Source of the DNA: Gammaproteobacteria bacterium
Lineage (GTDB): Bacteria > Pseudomonadota > Gammaproteobacteria > UBA6429 > Thiohalophilaceae
Direction of reading: 5' to 3'
NCBI GenBank assembly: GCA_024641475.1
Contig: JAHECZ010000001.1
Coordinates: 101,759 to 143,098 of the forward strand
DNA: 41,340 nucleotides
The notes under the pieces are model-generated. The model did not search any database and had not been told where the DNA came from. It saw only the letters and a program-made list of their open reading frames with translations. This document shows positions 1 through 8,022 of the stretch, piece by piece. The position numbers were made by a program, and so were the translations under genes. Position 1 is the stretch's first letter; each line of letters opens with the position of its first letter.

Positions 1-45
1 CGGCGCGCGCTTCTAGCGCCAATACTGGACACCATTTCGGAACAG

Positions 46-828
46 TTATTTAGTCTGATTTGTGGCCTGCACAGGCGCTGGCGTCAGTATTTTGCGATTT
101 TGCATATCGACCTGGCCATCACGTAACTGCTGAACAGTATACGTAAAATAATCCTTCGGAACGAAATAAAATTTTTCATTTACCGTTTGCGATTCTTGAT
201 AATCCTTTAACATACGTGAATATCCTGACGGTCGCCATTCTCGAAGGGGGAAACCAAATGAATATTCACGAATCGGTGAAAACGTATTGCTGGTAATTTC
301 ACACGGGGTCAGCATATCTGCCGGGATTTGATTAAATGTACGGGCACTATCGGCCGCCAGTAACAATTGATATTCCCTGAGTGCTTGCACCAGTTCCGGC
401 AGTAATCCTGGCACACTGATGACATCCATGCATAATGTTTCATTGGATAAAAACTGATGATGAATCGGTGTAGTATTATTAATTTTTGGTGCATCCTTTA
501 ACGGCCCAAGGTCTTTAACTACGTGTGTTAGTGCAAATGGCGGCTGTAATTCGCTGGGCGGTGGCGCAACCAGCATTACTGTCTGCAACGAATTATTGAT
601 ATTGATAATTATTTTTTTATGGCGATCATACAGAATATAGCCACTCGCGCCCTCCCCTTCATCAACACGCAGATAGTCCTGGTTCGCCGTCATACGAACC
701 ACATATGGATCAATACCCCGTTCTGCCTCAATAAATTCCGCACGCTGATTAATCACTGCTGAGTGATGACATGCAGTTAGCAGAAACATAGCTGTTGTCA
801 TAATTAATATTTGATACTGAGTTAACAT
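46..828 (-). CDS. Putative lipoprotein of unknown function
   Basis: A 260-residue protein that I do not recognise. The N-terminus has a short hydrophobic segment ending in the lipobox LTAC, with the cysteine at residue 20, so it is probably a lipoprotein of the cell envelope. The rest is soluble-looking with no repeats or transmembrane segments. The gene begins 3 bp after the stop of the DUF455 gene and is very likely cotranscribed with it. Its ribosome binding site would have to lie inside the upstream coding region. A short GC-rich inverted repeat (GGCGC/GCGCC, 2-20) follows the stop. The lipoprotein call rests on the signal only; the function is unknown. Confidence 0.7.
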   Translation of the reverse strand: MLTQYQILIMTTAMFLLTACHHSAVINQRAEFIEAERGIDPYVVRMTANQDYLRVDEGEGASGYILYDRHKKIIININNSLQTVMLVAPPPSELQPPFALTHVVKDLGPLKDAPKINNTTPIHHQFLSNETLCMDVISVPGLLPELVQALREYQLLLAADSARTFNQIPADMLTPCEITSNTFSPIREYSFGFPLREWRPSGYSRMLKDYQESQTVNEKFYFVPKDYFTYTVQQLRDGQVDMQNRKILTPAPVQATNQTK

Positions 829-831
829 GTC

Positions 832-1638
832 TTAACCAACCTGCCTGAAATAGTCGAGTTCGGCATCAGTAAATCCGGCTTCGCGGCGAATATCCAACGC
901 AAATGGGCCATGCAAGTGGCCACGATAAACCTGTTGTAGTAATTCATGAAATACAGTGAGTGGATCCAGTTGGCGTTGGTGACACAAATAATTAAACCAG
1001 TGATTGCCAATTTTTACATGGCCAATCTCATCACGTAGAATAATTTCCAGTATCGTCACAATCTGATCCATGCCACTTTGCCTAAAACGCGCAATCATAC
1101 CTGGCGTAACATCCAGACCATGCGCCTCTTGCACGCGCGGCACCAGTGCCATTCGTACCAAGGGATCATAATCGGTTGAAACAGCCAGTTCCCATAAACT
1201 GTTATGGCCGTTAAAATCACCATAAGCAAAACCCAGACTATTCAAATGAGTCGACAGCAATGTAAAATGGTATGCCTCTTCTGCTGCAACGCGCAACCAA
1301 TCGGTATAAAACGCATAAGGCAAATCTCGAAATCGGTACACCGCATCCAGTGCCAGATTAATCGCATTGAATTCGATATGACACAGTGAATGCACCATCG
1401 CCGCGTAACCCTGAGGGGTGTTCAAACTACGTCGAGGTAAATCTCGGGGCGCTACCAATTCCGGTTTAACTGGACGTCCTGGGTCATCTAATCGAATAAC
1501 CGGTGTATCATTAACGCAAGATAACTCTGTGGCAGTAGTGAGTTGGTGTATTACATTCACCTCTTTACATTTTCTGGAGGGCTCAGTCTCACATAGAGCA
1601 GAATATGCCAGCGTATGGATCGATTTATTTTGTAACAT
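832..1638 (-). CDS. DUF455 family ferritin-like protein
   Basis: A 268-residue protein of the DUF455 family, which belongs to the ferritin-like di-metal carboxylate fold. The likely metal ligands are visible in order: HIEFNAI (about residue 88), EEAYHF (about 119) and DEIGH (about 205), the E..H pattern expected of a four-helix di-iron bundle. The family resembles the tRNA hydroxylase MiaE, but its own substrate is not established. The N-terminal part before residue 70 contains the family feature of a proline-rich linker (RPVKPELV) leading into the bundle. The start at 1638 gives the usual family length. It is followed 3 bp later by the lipoprotein gene, and glycerate kinase lies upstream with a 56 bp gap. 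Confidence 0.85.
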   Translation of the reverse strand: MLQNKSIHTLAYSALCETEPSRKCKEVNVIHQLTTATELSCVNDTPVIRLDDPGRPVKPELVAPRDLPRRSLNTPQGYAAMVHSLCHIEFNAINLALDAVYRFRDLPYAFYTDWLRVAAEEAYHFTLLSTHLNSLGFAYGDFNGHNSLWELAVSTDYDPLVRMALVPRVQEAHGLDVTPGMIARFRQSGMDQIVTILEIILRDEIGHVKIGNHWFNYLCHQRQLDPLTVFHELLQQVYRGHLHGPFALDIRREAGFTDAELDYFRQVG

Positions 1639-1694
1639 GCAGATATTGTAACAAAGTCGGTGCCTGCTGTGAGCACTGATTCCTCTACCGGAGT

Positions 1695-2936
1695 TTACAT
1701 TTTTAGGGCAATGACCAAATCCATCACGTTTGTACCAGTGTGTCCTGTGTCGATCAAATCACCGGTTTCGTGTAAATACGTCCCGGCATCCGCTTGTGCC
1801 AATGCAGCGACGACATTATAGCCAGCCAACCTACCTCGCTCACAGGAAGCACCATCCACCAGTGCACCGGCTATGCCCGATGAACCGTCGCTCCCATCGG
1901 TGCTGGCAGCAAGCAACACGATATCCTCGCGACCATCAAGGTGCTGTGCGGCAGACAAGGCCAGACTTTGACAACGGCCGCCGATTCCTGGTGATGCGGG
2001 CAATGTCATTACGGTTTCACCACCATAGAGGTAAATTCCTGCGCCTCCGGCAATAACTTGTTGAGCAATGTCAGCCCCGGCGACAATGGCATCACCGCTG
2101 ATATCAATATTGCATTGCACCGTTAAATTGGTTAGTTGCGCAAACTGCACAACTGCTGAACGCGCCAGCGAGTTACTCGCCACAATTCGTGTTTGGATAT
2201 GAGCATTGACTGCAGATTCATTCGGCAATGCAGGCGAATTCATTTTTAATGAACTGATCCAGTCAGGCAGGCTCGCTGGCAAAATACTATCAGCACTATC
2301 AGCAACTAATAATCCAGAACCAATATCAGCGGGACGGTCCCCGGGCACATCCGAGATTAGATACTGAGTAATGGTATGCATTGCAAACAGCGCCGCAAGT
2401 CGGCCACCTTTGATCTGCGACACAGCTTTGCGTAATCGATTCATTTCATCTATTGGCATGGCATTAGCAAGCAACCAATGATTTAATCGTTGCAGATCCT
2501 GCAACGTCACTGTCTCAGGCAGCACTTCCACCATGGCTGACGCGCCGCCGGAAATGAGAAATATAATTGGCGTCGCAACATCCGCTGCTGAAAGAAATTT
2601 TAACAACCGCTGCCCCGCAGCAAGGCTAAGTCCACTCGGAACGGGATGACTTGATTCAAACATTTCAATATTTGCCGGCGGGTTTAGCCACAACATGGCT
2701 GCATCCTTTGGAGCAATCACCAAGCCACACTCAATTAATTTTGCAGATGTTTTCCACACGCCTTGTGTCATTGAAACAGCCGCCTTGCCAATCGCAACAA
2801 GTCGATAACGTTGTTTTTCCAGGGGATATTTTTCAAGGTAGTTTGCCATTACTACCGATGCATTGACTGCATGTAGTGCAACCGCATAACTGTCGAGCAC
2901 ATATTTTCTTGCTGTACCAATGCTGTATATATTCAT
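1695..2936 (-). CDS. Glycerate 2-kinase (MOFRL/DUF4147 family)
   Basis: A 413-residue member of the GckA/TtuD glycerate kinase family, often annotated as hydroxypyruvate reductase. It phosphorylates D-glycerate to 2-phosphoglycerate with ATP in the cytoplasm. The N-terminal DUF4147 domain shows AIGKAAVSM (about residue 48) and the glycine-rich LISGGASAM (about 127). The C-terminal MOFRL domain shows the STDGSDG motif (about 345) and HTGTNVMDL near the end. Length fits the family. The start lies in an AT-rich region shared with the divergent small membrane gene. Its substrate link with the downstream DUF455 gene is unclear. Confidence 0.85.
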   Translation of the reverse strand: MNIYSIGTARKYVLDSYAVALHAVNASVVMANYLEKYPLEKQRYRLVAIGKAAVSMTQGVWKTSAKLIECGLVIAPKDAAMLWLNPPANIEMFESSHPVPSGLSLAAGQRLLKFLSAADVATPIIFLISGGASAMVEVLPETVTLQDLQRLNHWLLANAMPIDEMNRLRKAVSQIKGGRLAALFAMHTITQYLISDVPGDRPADIGSGLLVADSADSILPASLPDWISSLKMNSPALPNESAVNAHIQTRIVASNSLARSAVVQFAQLTNLTVQCNIDISGDAIVAGADIAQQVIAGGAGIYLYGGETVMTLPASPGIGGRCQSLALSAAQHLDGREDIVLLAASTDGSDGSSGIAGALVDGASCERGRLAGYNVVAALAQADAGTYLHETGDLIDTGHTGTNVMDLVIALKM

Positions 2937-2999
2937 AGAGTTAGCAATTTTACCTAAAGTAAATATATAGCTTATGTAAAAACGGTTTTTGTGATCCAG

Positions 3000-3027
3000 T
3001 TGACAATATGGTGGAGCGGTGTAAATT
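3000..3027 (+). promoter_or_regulatory. Sigma70-type promoter of the small membrane gene
   Basis: TTGACA (3000-3005), a 16 bp spacer and TAAATT (3022-3027) on the plus strand. Transcription would start near 3034 and give a leader of about 74 nt before the ATG at 3108. The leader contains a perfect 6 bp hairpin, AGGCAG/CTGCCT, at 3064-3078. Predicted by eye only. Confidence 0.55.
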
Positions 3028-3107
3028 AACAGAAATCATCTATTTGCCTGCCAAGCATTATTAAGGCAGCCACTGCCTAGTCAATCCAATTTCTACGGAG
3101 GTGTGCT

Positions 3108-3308
3108 GTGCGAATACCAAGCGTAATTTATGAAATCTATCCATGGCTGTATGTTTCCGGAGGCGCTGGAGCAGTCAGCATCGGCACCAACACGGTAGCA
3201 ATATTTTCCGGTACTATATTGCTTGTAAGCGGTGTCGCCATTTTATTTTTGCGACGGAATTATCGCACCACTCAACAAATCATACATAAACTCCAGCCCA
3301 ACAGTTAA
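3108..3308 (+). CDS. Small membrane protein, conserved-looking
   Basis: A 66-residue protein starting with MRIPSVIYE and carrying two hydrophobic stretches (about residues 13-30 and 31-48), followed by a basic RRNYR segment and a polar tail. It looks like a small inner membrane protein with a positively charged cytoplasmic end. Proteins with this N-terminus and the RRNY motif occur, as I recall, as uncharacterised small proteins in Gammaproteobacteria; no function is assigned. A good Shine-Dalgarno (ACGGAGG, 3095-3101) precedes the ATG. It has its own promoter and an intrinsic terminator 20 bp after the stop, so it forms a single-gene transcription unit. Confidence 0.75.
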   Translation: MRIPSVIYEIYPWLYVSGGAGAVSIGTNTVAIFSGTILLVSGVAILFLRRNYRTTQQIIHKLQPNS

Positions 3309-3327
3309 CGATACTCCCCCCCCATCC

Positions 3328-3363
3328 AGCCCGGCACGGAAACTTCCCGCCGGGCTTTTTTTT
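3328..3363 (+). terminator. Intrinsic terminator after the small membrane gene
   Basis: Stem AGCCCGGC (3328-3335) and GCCGGGCT (3349-3356), a 13 nt loop, and a run of eight T from 3356 to 3363. It separates the small membrane gene from the Nudix gene. Confidence 0.9.
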
Positions 3364-3423
3364 ACGCGTAAAATAACGAATAATACTAACGTTTTCGTTT
3401 TGATTCAGGAAATTATCCTCGGC

Positions 3424-3843
3424 ATGGCAAATAGCAACACACCAACTCTAGGCGTTGGCGCAGTGGTACTCCATCACGATGCCGTACTTCTGGTAAAGCG
3501 CAGCAATCCACCTAATGCAGGACAATGGGCCATACCCGGTGGCAAAGTAAATCTTGGTGAGACGTTGCAGCAAGCCGCCGAACGCGAAATCCTGGAAGAA
3601 ACCGGGTTACACATTCGCGCCAACGAAGTGATATATCATTTTGAAATCATCGAGCGCGACAATACTAACAATGTTAAATGGCACTATGTCGTATTGGATC
3701 TCAAGGCGATATATCTAAGTGGAGATCCACACGCCGCCAGCGATGTTAGCGAGGCACGCTGGATTACTCGCAGTGAATTTCCAGGTTTACCTGTTAACCA
3801 GACAACACGCGAATTACTCAAAACCCATTATCAGTTTCCTTGA
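3424..3843 (+). CDS. Nudix hydrolase
   Basis: A 139-residue Nudix hydrolase. The complete Nudix box is at residues 40-62, with G40, E46, R54-E55, E58-E59 and G61 in the expected G-X5-E-X7-REUXEEXGU spacing. Such enzymes cleave nucleoside diphosphates linked to another moiety, using Mg2+ held by the glutamates. The beginning (TLGVGAVVL...VLLVKR) and the WAIPGG just before the box resemble the ADP-ribose pyrophosphatase/MutT-like subgroup, but the substrate cannot be read from sequence. The open frame extends upstream to 3232, but that part crosses the terminator at 3328-3363, so the ATG at 3424 is the sensible start; its Shine-Dalgarno is poor. It ends 35 bp from the convergent metZ. Confidence 0.9.
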   Translation: MANSNTPTLGVGAVVLHHDAVLLVKRSNPPNAGQWAIPGGKVNLGETLQQAAEREILEETGLHIRANEVIYHFEIIERDNTNNVKWHYVVLDLKAIYLSGDPHAASDVSEARWITRSEFPGLPVNQTTRELLKTHYQFP

Positions 3844-3878
3844 CTATTTGCGGCGAGGTTACCCCGCAGCTGAACAAT

Positions 3879-5063
3879 TCATTTAATCTTGGCCAAACCT
3901 CGGTGCAGATCGGCTTTGATATCACGGATATCTTCCAGTCCCACTGCAACACGCAACAGATTGTCACGTATCCCAGCCTGCGCGCGTTCAGCTTCGCTGA
4001 TACGGCCGTGTGTGGTTGTCGCCGGATGCGTGATCGTGGATTTGGCGTCGCCGAGATTGGCAGTAATAGAAAGCATGCGAGTATTGTCGACTACTTGCCA
4101 CGCCTCATTTTTACCACCTTTTACTTCGAATGCCAGCACGCCACCAAACGCCGTTTGTTGTTTGCGTGCCAATAAATGCTGCGGGTGTTGCGGCAGGCCT
4201 GGGTAGTATACTTTTTGCACTGCTGGATGTTCCTGTAAAAACACAGCCAGCTCCAATGCTCGCGCACTATGTACCTGCATACGTAATGACAAGGTTTCCA
4301 GGCCTTTCAAGAAAACCCAGGCATTAAATGGACTCAAACTGGGACCGGCAGTTCGAATCACACCATAGATCTCTTCGCCGACACGGTGTTTATCGCCAAC
4401 CACAGCGCCGCCCAAACACCGCCCCTGTCCATCGATATATTTTGTAGCGGAATGAATTACCAGATCCGCGCCTAGTTTTAGTGGCTGTTGCAGTGCCGGC
4501 GTACAAAAACAATTATCCACTGCGAGCACACAACCGTGCGCATGTGCTATTTTGGCGATGGCCTCGATATCGGCAACCTCAATTAATGGATTTGATGGTG
4601 TCTCGACAAAAAACAGTTTGGTGTTTTTTTGTACTGCCTTTTCCCATTCAGTCACATCGGTCTGTGATACATACGTGACAGAAATTCCAAAACGCGCCAG
4701 GTATTTATTGAAAAGAATCACGGTAGAACCAAAAATACTGCGCGATGAGACGATGTGATCGCCCGCCTGCAACAACGCAAGACAGGTACTTAAAATCGCG
4801 GCCATGCCAGAAGCAGTCGCCACACAGGATTCGCCACCTTCGAGCGCAGCCAAACGCTCCTCAAAACTGCGCACTGTTGGATTGGTAAACCGCGAATAAA
4901 TATTTCCCGGCGTTGTACCCTTAAAACGCGCCTCCGCCTCCGCTGCATTTTTAAAAACATAACTGGAGGTTAAATATATCGGCTCACTGTGCTCACCTTC
5001 GGCACTGCGATGTGTACCCGCTCTTACCGCCAGGGTATCAAATTCATAATCTTCAAAATCCAT
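3879..5063 (-). CDS. metZ: O-succinylhomoserine sulfhydrylase
   Basis: A 394-residue PLP enzyme of the Cys/Met metabolism family. It makes homocysteine directly from O-succinylhomoserine and sulfide in methionine synthesis. The PLP lysine is K208 in SATKYIDGQGR, and the tyrosine/arginine of YSRFTNPT (about 56) that binds the neighbouring subunit's PLP phosphate is present. Full length. MetZ following purF is the order known from Pseudomonas. The start has a good Shine-Dalgarno (GCGAGG). The 192 bp leader before it carries a promoter, a SAM-II-like aptamer and a terminator hairpin, so expression is probably reduced when S-adenosylmethionine is high. MetB-type cystathionine synthase is the main alternative; the context favours MetZ. 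Confidence 0.93.
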   Translation of the reverse strand: MDFEDYEFDTLAVRAGTHRSAEGEHSEPIYLTSSYVFKNAAEAEARFKGTTPGNIYSRFTNPTVRSFEERLAALEGGESCVATASGMAAILSTCLALLQAGDHIVSSRSIFGSTVILFNKYLARFGISVTYVSQTDVTEWEKAVQKNTKLFFVETPSNPLIEVADIEAIAKIAHAHGCVLAVDNCFCTPALQQPLKLGADLVIHSATKYIDGQGRCLGGAVVGDKHRVGEEIYGVIRTAGPSLSPFNAWVFLKGLETLSLRMQVHSARALELAVFLQEHPAVQKVYYPGLPQHPQHLLARKQQTAFGGVLAFEVKGGKNEAWQVVDNTRMLSITANLGDAKSTITHPATTTHGRISEAERAQAGIRDNLLRVAVGLEDIRDIKADLHRGLAKIK

Positions 5064-5102
5064 ACTGGCCTCGCTTTAGCTAAGATTAATTCGAGCAGGC
5101 AC

Positions 5103-5148
5103 AAAAAAACCCGCTTCGCTACCGTTTAATATCGGGCTAAAGCAGGCT
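5103..5148 (-). terminator. Terminator hairpin in the metZ leader (attenuator)
   Basis: On the minus strand GCCTGCTT (from 5147) pairs with AAGCGGG (to 5110), extended by GC pairs with one bulged A, and is followed by seven T (5109-5103). It lies downstream of the metZ promoter and of the SAM-II-like aptamer, and shares the segment GCTTTAGC (5143-5136) with a competing hairpin formed with GCTAAAGC (5165-5158). It therefore fits a riboswitch-controlled attenuator. It could also end purF transcripts. Confidence 0.75.
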
Positions 5149-5154
5149 CTGAGG

Positions 5155-5207
5155 CTCGCTTTAGCAGAATTTATTAAGCGCCCGCAAGCTGAATTCAAAT
5201 CGGCGCA
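5155..5207 (-). ncRNA. SAM-II riboswitch aptamer upstream of metZ
   Basis: The minus strand matches the conserved parts of the SAM-II (SAM-alpha) aptamer in the right order. P1 5' strand GCGCC (5206-5202) is followed directly by GATTT (5201-5197). Then come CTTGC (5188-5184), the P1 3' strand GGCGC (5182-5178), AATAAAT (5176-5170) and GCTAAA (5165-5160). From memory, the crystallised environmental SAM-II RNA has the same blocks GAUUU, UUGC, AUAAAU and GCUAAA in this order and at nearly the same distances. SAM-II binds S-adenosylmethionine through a pseudoknot and is typical of methionine genes, mostly in Alphaproteobacteria. The gene controlled here, metZ, is a methionine gene, which supports the call. 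Confidence 0.85.
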
Positions 5208-5214
5208 TGAATAG

Positions 5215-5243
5215 ATACTAGTGAACCAATTTTAAGAAGTCAA
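5215..5243 (-). promoter_or_regulatory. Sigma70-type promoter of metZ
   Basis: On the minus strand TTGACT (5243-5238), exactly 17 bp, then TAGTAT (5220-5215). The predicted start near 5208 would put the first transcribed bases at the beginning of the SAM-II-like aptamer. This close spacing supports both calls. Confidence 0.7.
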
Positions 5244-5255
5244 TAGTCCCTGAAG

Positions 5256-6779
5256 TTAGGCATTATTATAAAGCTCAACAACTTCACTATCCGTCATCTG
5301 GCTGTCTTTATTACGAGCAGCATCATTACGCTGCATTTCAAGCTGGCGCAAATAATCTGCCGTGATATCGCCGGTCACGTAATCACCGTTGAATACCGAG
5401 GTATCAAAACGTTGAATCGGCTTCTTCGCCTTTTTCATGACAGCCTGAATAAGATCCGGCAACTCCTGGTAAACAAGCCAATCAGCGCCAATTAATTTGG
5501 CGATTTGTTCCTCATTGCGATCATGGCCGATTAATTCACTGGCAACCGGCATATCAATCCCATAGACATTGGGAAAACGCACCGGCGGAGCAGCTGATGC
5601 AAAATACACTTTGTTGGCACCGGCATCGCGTGCCATTTGAATAATCTGCTGTGAGGTGGTGCCGCGCACAATAGAATCATCCACCAACAGCACGTTCTTG
5701 CCTTTGAATTCCAGATGAATCGGATTGAGTTTCTGTCTTACCGATTTTTTACGTTGGGTCTGGCCAGGCATGATGAAGGTGCGACCGATATACCGATTCT
5801 TGATAAACCCTTCGCTGTATTTCAATCCCAGTGTATAGGAGAGTTGTAGTGCCGAGGTGCGACTCGTATCCGGAATAGGCAATACTACATCGATATCATG
5901 CTGTGGATACAGTCGCTGGATCTTCTTGGCCAGAAACTCACCCATACGCATTCGCGCCTTGTGTACCGAAATACCATCCATCATCGAATCTGGCCGGGCG
6001 AAATAAACATGTTCGAAGATGCAGGGTGAAAGCATGGGCTTGTCAGCGCATTGACGCGCATACATTTGGCCATCAGCATCAAAGTAAATCGCTTCGCCGG
6101 GTTCGACGTCACGTAATAACTCAAATCCCAGCACATCAATGGCAACACTTTCCGAGGCAGCCACGTATTCAACACCCAGCTCAGTATCACGTTTACCGAT
6201 TACCAGGGGCCGAATTCCATGTGGGTCGCGAAACACCAGAATGCCACGACCGACAATCATCGTAACGACTGCATAAGCACCTTTACAACGACGATGCAAT
6301 GCTGCCACGGCAGCGAACAGATCATCCGGGTCAACATTCAGTTTATTCGATACCTGCACATGCAGTTCATGTGCGAGTACGTTCAACAGTACTTCGGAAT
6401 CAGAAGAGGTATTGATATGCCGTTTATCCGTAACAAACAACTCACGCTTCAGTTGTTCGGCATTGGTTAAATTACCATTGTGTGCCAGGGCGATTCCAAA
6501 CGGTGAGTTTACATAAAACGGTTGCGACTCGGCAGAGGAAAAACACCCTGCTGTGGGATAACGCGTATGCGCGATACCCATATTGCCCTTTAAACGCATC
6601 ATGTGGCGAGTATGGAATACATCACGCACCAGGCCATTACTTTTACGTAGATACATCACATCGCCATCGCTGGTCATCATCCCGGCGGCGTCCTGACCAC
6701 GATGCTGCAGCACGGTCAGACCATCATATAAATGCTGGTTAACCGGACCCTTGCCTACGATACCCACAATGCCACACAT
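5256..6779 (-). CDS. purF: Amidophosphoribosyltransferase
   Basis: A 507-residue PurF, the first committed enzyme of purine synthesis: it transfers glutamine amide nitrogen to PRPP to give 5-phosphoribosylamine. The N-terminal class II glutaminase domain starts MCGIVGIVG, so Cys2 becomes the nucleophile after removal of Met1. The C-terminal phosphoribosyltransferase domain has the PRPP signature [12 protein letters not shown] (about residue 366). Length and domain order match the E. coli-type enzyme without an N-terminal propeptide. It lies 25 bp downstream of cvpA, the usual cvpA-purF pair. A Shine-Dalgarno (GAGG) precedes the ATG. Confidence 0.97.
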   Translation of the reverse strand: MCGIVGIVGKGPVNQHLYDGLTVLQHRGQDAAGMMTSDGDVMYLRKSNGLVRDVFHTRHMMRLKGNMGIAHTRYPTAGCFSSAESQPFYVNSPFGIALAHNGNLTNAEQLKRELFVTDKRHINTSSDSEVLLNVLAHELHVQVSNKLNVDPDDLFAAVAALHRRCKGAYAVVTMIVGRGILVFRDPHGIRPLVIGKRDTELGVEYVAASESVAIDVLGFELLRDVEPGEAIYFDADGQMYARQCADKPMLSPCIFEHVYFARPDSMMDGISVHKARMRMGEFLAKKIQRLYPQHDIDVVLPIPDTSRTSALQLSYTLGLKYSEGFIKNRYIGRTFIMPGQTQRKKSVRQKLNPIHLEFKGKNVLLVDDSIVRGTTSQQIIQMARDAGANKVYFASAAPPVRFPNVYGIDMPVASELIGHDRNEEQIAKLIGADWLVYQELPDLIQAVMKKAKKPIQRFDTSVFNGDYVTGDITADYLRQLEMQRNDAARNKDSQMTDSEVVELYNNA

Positions 6780-6804
6780 AAGAACCTCGCGTGTGTTGAT
6801 TGAT

Positions 6805-7296
6805 TTATTTAAAAATAAAATTCTTCGCCATGGGTTCGGGCAAAAAGCCCGTCATCCAAATCGCGACTGACTGAAATCGACTCACCAGCAATGCATCCTG
6901 CCAACTCGTACTATGTGGTAGCGTTGTCAGACCGGCAAAAGCCACCAGCGCTACAGCAACGACCAGACCACGCACTAACCCAAATACGACACCAATCGCA
7001 CGATCTGTGCTGGTTAACCCGGTACGTTGCACCAGACGAGTTGCAAAAAAGATGACCAGGGCAAACATTAGCATGGATAAAATAAACAGAATGACAAATC
7101 CTACGAGAAATTGCAGATTGGGATTGGCGATGAAGCCATGCAGAAACGTGGCCAGCCCGGCATTGAATCGCCAGGCGATAATGAAAGAGGCTATCCAGCC
7201 TGTCAGCGACAATGATTCCTTGACGAAGCCGCGCACCACGCCAAAGACCGCTGAAGTAAGAACCACACCGATAATGAAAAAATCAACCCAGGTCAT
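6805..7296 (-). CDS. cvpA: CvpA family membrane protein
   Basis: A 163-residue inner membrane protein of the CvpA family. It begins [10 protein letters not shown] and has four hydrophobic segments (about residues 5-20, 28-45, 60-88 and 100-122). The conserved motif [13 protein letters not shown] is at about residue 98. CvpA is named for its role in colicin V production in E. coli, and homologues affect envelope stress tolerance; the molecular activity is not known. Its position directly before purF is conserved in Gammaproteobacteria. Confidence 0.92.
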   Translation of the reverse strand: MTWVDFFIIGVVLTSAVFGVVRGFVKESLSLTGWIASFIIAWRFNAGLATFLHGFIANPNLQFLVGFVILFILSMLMFALVIFFATRLVQRTGLTSTDRAIGVVFGLVRGLVVAVALVAFAGLTTLPHSTSWQDALLVSRFQSVAIWMTGFLPEPMAKNFIFK

Positions 7297-7359
7297 GTGC
7301 CTGCCGACGCTGTGTAAAAGAGGATTCTACCAGAAGCTGTGCAATGACCACACCACTGA

Positions 7360-7965
7360 TTAAGGGTGAGGTAGTACCACGCCCTTAAGCTTGAATTCTT
7401 TTGCCAATTTAATTGCCTGAGCATCGGCGTCCGCCCGACGCACATGTGGACCAACCCGCACCCGGTAGGCGGTCCCCTGGCCTTGCTTTACGGAGTCGAC
7501 AAAAGCGGCGTATTTCTTTTTGATTAATTTATCGCGCAGGCTAATCGCATTGGATTGCTGATTAAAACTTCCCATCTGCACAATCCAGGCACGTTCAGAA
7601 GCGGGTTTAACCGCTTCTGCCACTACATTTGTAGATGTTGGCTGCGGTTCGGTATTCGTAACAGTAGCTGCAGGCGGAGCCACAGTAGCCACCGGTGTGG
7701 GTGATGCAGATTCATGGGGTGTCTCAACCGGGGGCTTACTTTCCGTATTTGCAGGTACGCCCGAACCAGCATTTGGGTGGGGCGGCATCTCCGGCATGGA
7801 TTTCTCAGCCAGTGCCTGCAATGCCTTGGGTTTGTCTGGAACATTACTTCCCCAAATACCACCCGTATCATTGTCCCCGGAAAGAATCATCGGGATAAAA
7901 ATCACACCTAGCGCGACCAGAACAATGGCGCCGACGATACGTTTTTTCAGATGTTCTTTATCCAC
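7360..7965 (-). CDS. dedD: SPOR domain cell-division protein, DedD-like
   Basis: A 201-residue protein with a short cytoplasmic basic start (MDKEHLKKR) and one transmembrane helix (residues 10-28). A proline/threonine-rich periplasmic linker (about 30-125) leads to a C-terminal SPOR domain (about 127-201, beginning WIVQMGSF). SPOR domains bind glycan strands stripped of stem peptides at the division septum. The architecture and the folC-dedD-cvpA-purF order match DedD. The SPOR domain is complete. Confidence 0.9.
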   Translation of the reverse strand: MDKEHLKKRIVGAIVLVALGVIFIPMILSGDNDTGGIWGSNVPDKPKALQALAEKSMPEMPPHPNAGSGVPANTESKPPVETPHESASPTPVATVAPPAATVTNTEPQPTSTNVVAEAVKPASERAWIVQMGSFNQQSNAISLRDKLIKKKYAAFVDSVKQGQGTAYRVRVGPHVRRADADAQAIKLAKEFKLKGVVLPHP

Positions 7966-8022
7966 AAGTCACACCGCTGAGAGACAAGGCGCAAATTATA
8001 TCGAGTACTGTCTAAAAGTCGA

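Noticed and set aside
5103-5148. Hairpin plus T run taken only as the purF terminator
   Set aside because: A promoter (5215-5243) and the SAM-II-like aptamer lie upstream of it on the same strand, and its stem shares bases with a competing hairpin. Attenuation of metZ explains it better, though purF read-through may also stop there.
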